DNA from: JBCDAP01 sp038747915
GTDB lineage: Bacteria; Planctomycetota; Phycisphaerae; Phycisphaerales; UBA1924
NCBI GenBank assembly: GCA_038747915.1
Contig: JBCDJJ010000005.1
Coordinates: forward strand, 14,774 to 78,773
Length of the DNA stretch: 64,000 bases
Direction of reading: 5' to 3'
Position numbers and translations under genes: made by a program. The first letter of the stretch is position 1; each line of letters opens with the position of its first letter. Under the pieces are notes generated by a model, which had not been told where the DNA came from, made no database searches, and worked only from the letters and a program-made list of their open reading frames with translations. Below, piece by piece: positions 61,481 to 64,000 of the stretch.

Positions 61481-62563
61481 ATGAACGCTGCGCCCGACCG
61501 CCCCCGCATCCTGACCGGAGACACACCGACTGGCCGGCTGCACCTCGGTCACTGGGTCGGCTCGCTGGAGAGCCGTGTGGCTCTTCTGGATGAGTACGAG
61601 TGCTTCTTTCTGGTGGCCAATATGCACGCGTTCACGACGCGTGCGGAGCAGCCGGGCGAGATCCGGCAGGACACGATCGAGATCGTGAAGGACTGGCTCG
61701 CGTGCGGCATGGATCCGGAGCGGTCGACGTTCGTGGTGCAAACCGAGATCCCCGCGATCGCGGAGCTGTCGTGGTTCTTCGCGATGCTGGTGCCCTTCAA
61801 CCGGGTGATGCGGAACCCGACGCTCAAGACCGAGATCGACTCGAAGGACCTTGGCGACACGTACAGCTTCGGCTTCCCGATGTACGCGGTCGGGCAGTGC
61901 GCGGACATCCTCGCATTCCGTGCGCACCTCGTGCCTGTCGGTGAGGATCAGAAGGCGCACATCGAGATGACACGGGAGGTCGCGCGGCGGTTCAACATCT
62001 CGTACTGCGGTGTGAACTCGAAGACCGAGGACGCCGACTTCGAGTCAGCGGGCGGCGTGTTCCCGATCCCCGAAGCGAAGATCGGGAAGGTCGGGCGGCT
62101 CGTGGGGACGGACGGCGTGAACAAGATGAGCAAAAGCCTGGGCAACGCCATTTTGTTGTCGGATACACCCAAGCAGGTGAAGAAGAAGGTCAACGCGATG
62201 TACCCCGGGCAGAGCCGCGAGCCGAACGAGCCGGGCGATCCGGACATCAACCCGGTGTTCGAGTTTGCGGATGTGTTCATGACCGATGCCGACGAGGTCG
62301 CCGAGCTGCGGGATCGGTACCGGCGGGGCGACAATCTGGGCGACGGGCATGTGAAGGCGGCGGTGATCGAGGCGATCAACGAGCTGGTGGGGCCGATGCG
62401 CGCGCGCCGGGCCGAGCTCGACGGCGACGCTGGCGATGCGCGGGTGCTCGAGATTCTTCGCGAGCACACGACACGGGCGAACGATGTTGCCGAGCAGACG
62501 GTCGCGATGGCGAAGGAGGCGATGGGCCTTCGGTTCTTCGATCGAGTGCTGAGTTTTCGGTAA
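61481..62563 (+). CDS. trpS: tryptophanyl-tRNA synthetase
   Basis: A class I synthetase of 360 residues that charges tRNA-Trp. The ATG at 61481 gives MNAAPDRPRILTGDTPTGRLHLGHWVGSL with HIGH box HLGH. Blocks: LVANMHAFTT, NPTLKTEIDS, FGFPMYAVGQCADILAF, VGEDQKAHIEMTREVARRFN, and the KMSKS loop GVNKMSKSLGN. The length is in the usual 330-360 range. It lies 45 bases from the start of the divergent GNAT gene. Confidence 0.97.
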   Translation: MNAAPDRPRILTGDTPTGRLHLGHWVGSLESRVALLDEYECFFLVANMHAFTTRAEQPGEIRQDTIEIVKDWLACGMDPERSTFVVQTEIPAIAELSWFFAMLVPFNRVMRNPTLKTEIDSKDLGDTYSFGFPMYAVGQCADILAFRAHLVPVGEDQKAHIEMTREVARRFNISYCGVNSKTEDADFESAGGVFPIPEAKIGKVGRLVGTDGVNKMSKSLGNAILLSDTPKQVKKKVNAMYPGQSREPNEPGDPDINPVFEFADVFMTDADEVAELRDRYRRGDNLGDGHVKAAVIEAINELVGPMRARRAELDGDAGDARVLEILREHTTRANDVAEQTVAMAKEAMGLRFFDRVLSFR

Positions 62564-62665
62564 GAACCCCGAATCTCGCCGAGTGCGTGGCCAAGAGCCG
62601 CTCACTTTGCCTCGGCGGAGATCAGAACGTACGTTCGAGTCGTGGTCTTTCACACGAGAGTGTTG

Positions 62666-63568
62666 ATGCCGTACATTTTCAGAACGATGCGACCGCGATC
62701 AGGATTCACGCTTGTCGAGCTGCTGGTGGTCATCGCGATCATCGGTGTGCTGGTCGCGCTCCTGCTGCCCTCGGTTCAGTCGCTGAAGTGCGCGGTCGCC
62801 CGGATCGAGACGCCCGACGGCGTGGAGACCACGACGATCGTCGGCGAGGCGGGGTCGCAGGAGGTCACGACGGTGCCGTTCGTGGAGCGCGTGGAGGGCA
62901 ACGGGTACGACCTCGAGTTCTCGGCGCTCCTGCCCGCGCCGAACCAGCCGGCACGGGTCGAGTTCGATGGAGCGCTCGATCGCGGCGACCGGAGTGAGAT
63001 CACGGGTTTCTTCAAGTCGTCTCTCGTGACGACATACACCGTATCGGAGGGGACCGGCGAGGGGACCGATGGCTCGCTCGAGGTGCACCTTGGAGATGCC
63101 GTTGCTGGGTTCATTCGCCAGTCGTCGATGACCGACCGGACCACCGTGATCGTCGAGGTGCTCGCGCTCGTGGATAACACCACCGCGGCCGAAGGCGGTC
63201 TCGTGCTCGAACGCTTGCCCGGCGATGATGAGTTCAGCGTGCTGGCGGCCATCGGCTTCGATTCGAGCGAGCTGGTGCAGAGCGACGGCTCGGTCTCGAC
63301 GCTCCCACCGCTGCCGGTGCCGTTGACCGTGGCCAGCGGGCAGGTCGTTGAGGTCGAAGTGGTGACGGAGATGCAGATCACGGAAGCCTCGCCGTGCCGG
63401 GGTGACCGCGATGGAGATGGTGATGCGGACGGTGTTGATGTGCAGGCCCATCTGAGCGCCTTCGATACCGACGGGGCCCTGAGCGATGTCTGGCTGCCGC
63501 TCGATGTGCTCGACAGCTTCGATGTGGCGGAGCGACTAGCACGCTTCGGGGAGGGGTGCGGATCGTGA
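62666..63568 (+). CDS. prepilin-type leader fused to a secreted dockerin-like protein
   Basis: The ATG at 62666 gives 300 residues; an ATG at 62687 and a GTG at 62642 share the frame. Residues about 13-31 are a complete prepilin leader and helix (RSGFTLVELLVVIAIIGVLV). The next 200 residues have no pilin-like features; they are beta-rich and acidic (VETTTIVGEAGSQEVTTV). The tail from about 245 has the pattern of a dockerin first loop (CRGDRDGDGDADGVDVQAHL) and a weaker second (DVLDSFDVAERLARFG). A prepilin leader and a dockerin tail in one protein are unusual. It is probably membrane-anchored by the uncleaved or cleaved helix. Confidence 0.75.
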   Translation: MPYIFRTMRPRSGFTLVELLVVIAIIGVLVALLLPSVQSLKCAVARIETPDGVETTTIVGEAGSQEVTTVPFVERVEGNGYDLEFSALLPAPNQPARVEFDGALDRGDRSEITGFFKSSLVTTYTVSEGTGEGTDGSLEVHLGDAVAGFIRQSSMTDRTTVIVEVLALVDNTTAAEGGLVLERLPGDDEFSVLAAIGFDSSELVQSDGSVSTLPPLPVPLTVASGQVVEVEVVTEMQITEASPCRGDRDGDGDADGVDVQAHLSAFDTDGALSDVWLPLDVLDSFDVAERLARFGEGCGS

Positions 63569-63626
63569 TCCGGCGGCGAGCCGCTCGCTCCGAAACACGA
63601 CGTCGAATCACGTCACGCGGAGGTAC

Positions 63627-63653
63627 CGTGGCCTGAGCGAAGCGAAGGCCACG
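63627..63653. repeat. short hairpin repeat
   Basis: CGTGGCCT (63627-63634) and AGGCCACG (63646-63653) pair perfectly around an 11-base loop GAGCGAAGCGA. It could be a terminator for the preceding gene or one more dispersed palindrome; no T tract follows. Confidence 0.5.
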
Positions 63654-63697
63654 AGCTCCACCGAGTCACGCGATCACACGCATGGCCTTCGGATGCC

Positions 63698-63852
63698 TGT
63701 GTCATCCTCCAAACCACAGCATTAGAGCACCTTGCGTTTTTCATGTTCCAGAATGCGGTGGTGGGAGCGTCCAGTTCCCATGGCGGGATGCGGGGCGTGT
63801 GTTCATGGGAGCGGGACGCTCCCACCACCGGGCCACGGAACTCGATGACACA
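63698..63852. repeat. palindromic MITE-like element with 9-bp terminal inverted repeats
   Basis: The ends TGTGTCATC (63698-63706) and GATGACACA (63844-63852) are perfect inverted repeats. Inside, GTGGTGGGAGCGTCC and GGGACGCTCCCACCAC are near-complementary arms of about 25 bases around a 21-base loop. No open frame of interest is present. It abuts the MITE copy that begins at 63861. Confidence 0.6.
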
Positions 63853-63860
63853 AGATGTTC

Positions 63861-64000
63861 TAGAGCAGACCAAGTCAACTCGTCTCGCCAGTCTTCGCGG
63901 TGGATCGACCGACTCCGCGACTTGGGTGCCACTGGCGGCTTGCCCGCCAGTGTTCAAGGGCTTTGGCGTTCGCACTGGTGGGCAAGCCACCAGTGGCACC
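63861..64000. mobile_element. second, inverted copy of the MITE (truncated by the window edge)
   Basis: This segment is the reverse complement of 55243-55382 with about five substitutions in 140 bases. It starts at TA within CTAG (63860-63863), shows the terminal repeat CCAAGTCAACTCGTC at 63870-63884, and carries the palindromic core (arms 63925-63952 and 63973-64000). The other terminal repeat would lie just past the window. Confidence 0.8.

Larger units (their letters stand above)
63569..64000. other. non-coding cluster of palindromic repeats at the window end
   Basis: About 430 bases after the prepilin-dockerin gene with no supported coding frame. It contains, in order, a short hairpin (63627-63653), a palindromic element bounded by TGTGTCATC/GATGACACA (63698-63852), and a reverse copy of the MITE (63861 to the window edge). 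The three are packed with hardly any unique DNA between them. Confidence 0.75.

Noticed and set aside
63613..63999. A 128-codon minus-strand frame in the terminal repeat cluster
   Set aside because: It reads directly through the palindromic elements; its peptide (LVACPPVRTPKPLNTGG) is the translation of the repeat and the same peptide appears from the copy at 55244.

Overview
The window is about 64 kb of GC-rich bacterial chromosome. It most likely comes from a planctomycete of the Phycisphaerae type. The reasons are cumulative: several secreted proteins end in a PTPG variant of the PEP-CTERM tail, three prepilins carry the FTLVELLVVIAIIALL leader, dockerin-like EF-hand tails are common, Cys-rich GACC repeats occur in large secreted proteins, and dispersed palindromes are frequent. 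This is inference from gene content; no rRNA or tRNA gene was seen. Genes are dense and almost all chromosomal in character, with no prophage, complete insertion sequence or CRISPR array.

Layout. 1-8.4 kb: the end of an unseen gene, a small SHOCT-like membrane protein, clpX, and a MarR regulator / membrane fusion protein / RND pump operon behind a perfect 18-bp palindrome, then a PTPG-tailed exported protein. 8.5-17.1 kb (minus strand): a degenerate MinD-like protein, a ParA ATPase fused to a glycogen-binding-type domain, aroB, a Tat-exported PhoX phosphatase and mnmG. 17.4-23.1 kb: tyrS, an M20 amidohydrolase, a UDP-sugar pyrophosphorylase and an SGNH hydrolase. 23.4-28.8 kb: a large secreted protein, phoU, eno and a membrane protein. 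29.1-41.1 kb (plus strand): an Ig/dockerin protein, a short isolated flagellin, a YhaM-like HD exonuclease, three secreted proteins sharing Cys-rich repeats and dockerin tails, a LON-N protein, a lipoprotein and a PhoD-type phosphatase. 41.2-45.5 kb: gmk opposite a phoH / 7TM-HD phosphodiesterase pair. 45.6-50.2 kb: a lipoprotein and a dnaE whose frame is broken by one extra G and which also carries an in-frame palindromic repeat. 50.4-55.2 kb: two PTPG-tailed proteins, a small membrane protein, a Ser/Thr kinase and a transaldolase. 55.2-64 kb: a MITE-like element, a RidA-family protein, two prepilins, miaB, a GNAT acetyltransferase, trpS, a prepilin-dockerin chimera and a terminal cluster of palindromic repeats.

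Functional themes: housekeeping (ClpX, DnaE, enolase, TyrRS, TrpRS, MnmG, MiaB, Gmk, AroB), phosphate handling (PhoX, PhoU and a PhoD-type enzyme, not clustered), second-messenger or stress functions (7TM-HD, PhoH, a kinase), and a large investment in secreted, anchored or surface proteins. The most unusual items are the ParA-glycogen-binding fusion beside a MinD-like protein without a P-loop, the Cys-rich repeat/dockerin family, the prepilin-dockerin chimera, and two near-identical copies of a MITE whose ends (CTAG, TA) look like those of IS630/Tc1-mariner elements.
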